A stretch of 64,000 nucleotides of DNA from Candidatus Scybalocola faecigallinarum. Lineage in GTDB: Bacteria > Bacillota > Clostridia > Lachnospirales > Lachnospiraceae. Under the pieces are notes generated by a model. The model made no database searches and was not told the DNA's origin. It worked only from the letters and a program-made list of their open reading frames with translations. Positions 63,899 to 64,000 of this stretch are shown here, in pieces. Both the position numbers and the translations under genes were made by a program. Numbering within the stretch: the first letter of the stretch is position 1; the number at the start of each line of letters is the position of its first letter. The stretch is from positions 87,170 to 151,169 of the forward strand of contig DVIT01000012.1 of the NCBI GenBank assembly GCA_018711005.1, in the 5' to 3' direction.

Positions 63899-64000
63899 GT
63901 CATTTTTATCCTTTCGTTTTATCGTTATTCTTTTATCTCCAATATTTATTATATATAACAATATTAATAAATACAATTAAAATATATGTATTTTATCTAA

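Noticed and set aside
1-64000. tRNA, rRNA, prophage and intact transposase genes
   Set aside because: No such genes were recognised anywhere in the window.

Overview
The window looks like a 64 kb stretch of a Firmicutes/Clostridia chromosome, Lachnospiraceae-like by gene content (inference). Most of it is densely packed core and metabolic genes: the mfd 3' end, a PrsA-like foldase, a class B sortase, ackA, spoIID/spoIIQ-like genes, spoVB-like flippase, nth, trmL, pepF, uppP, mutS2, yhaM-like, rlmD and MATE transporters. Main accessory blocks: (1) a probable beta-glucooligosaccharide phosphorolysis locus at about 7.7-25.0 kb, with two GH94-clan phosphorylases, a GH30, an ABC importer, and a second solute-binding protein coupled to a YesM/YesN-type two-component system; (2) a Bce-type peptide-sensing/resistance module with a good candidate regulator box; (3) an AT-rich recombination scar at about 50.84-51.93 kb with a truncated DUF4868-like gene and a DUF1016/P-type ATPase chimeric ORF; (4) an AgrCA-like system next to an ABC transporter, without AgrBD; (5) a non-coding palindromic element and a truncated kinase at about 58.4-59.7 kb. 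Strongest unexplained signals: an orphan structured ncRNA of about 300 nt with a perfect consensus promoter and terminator (29.35-29.69 kb); an HPr paralogue that has lost both phosphorylation sites; adjacent SpoIID and SpoIIQ-like proteins that both have degraded catalytic motifs; and a dispersed intergenic palindrome family. All family assignments come from reading motifs by eye, with no database search.
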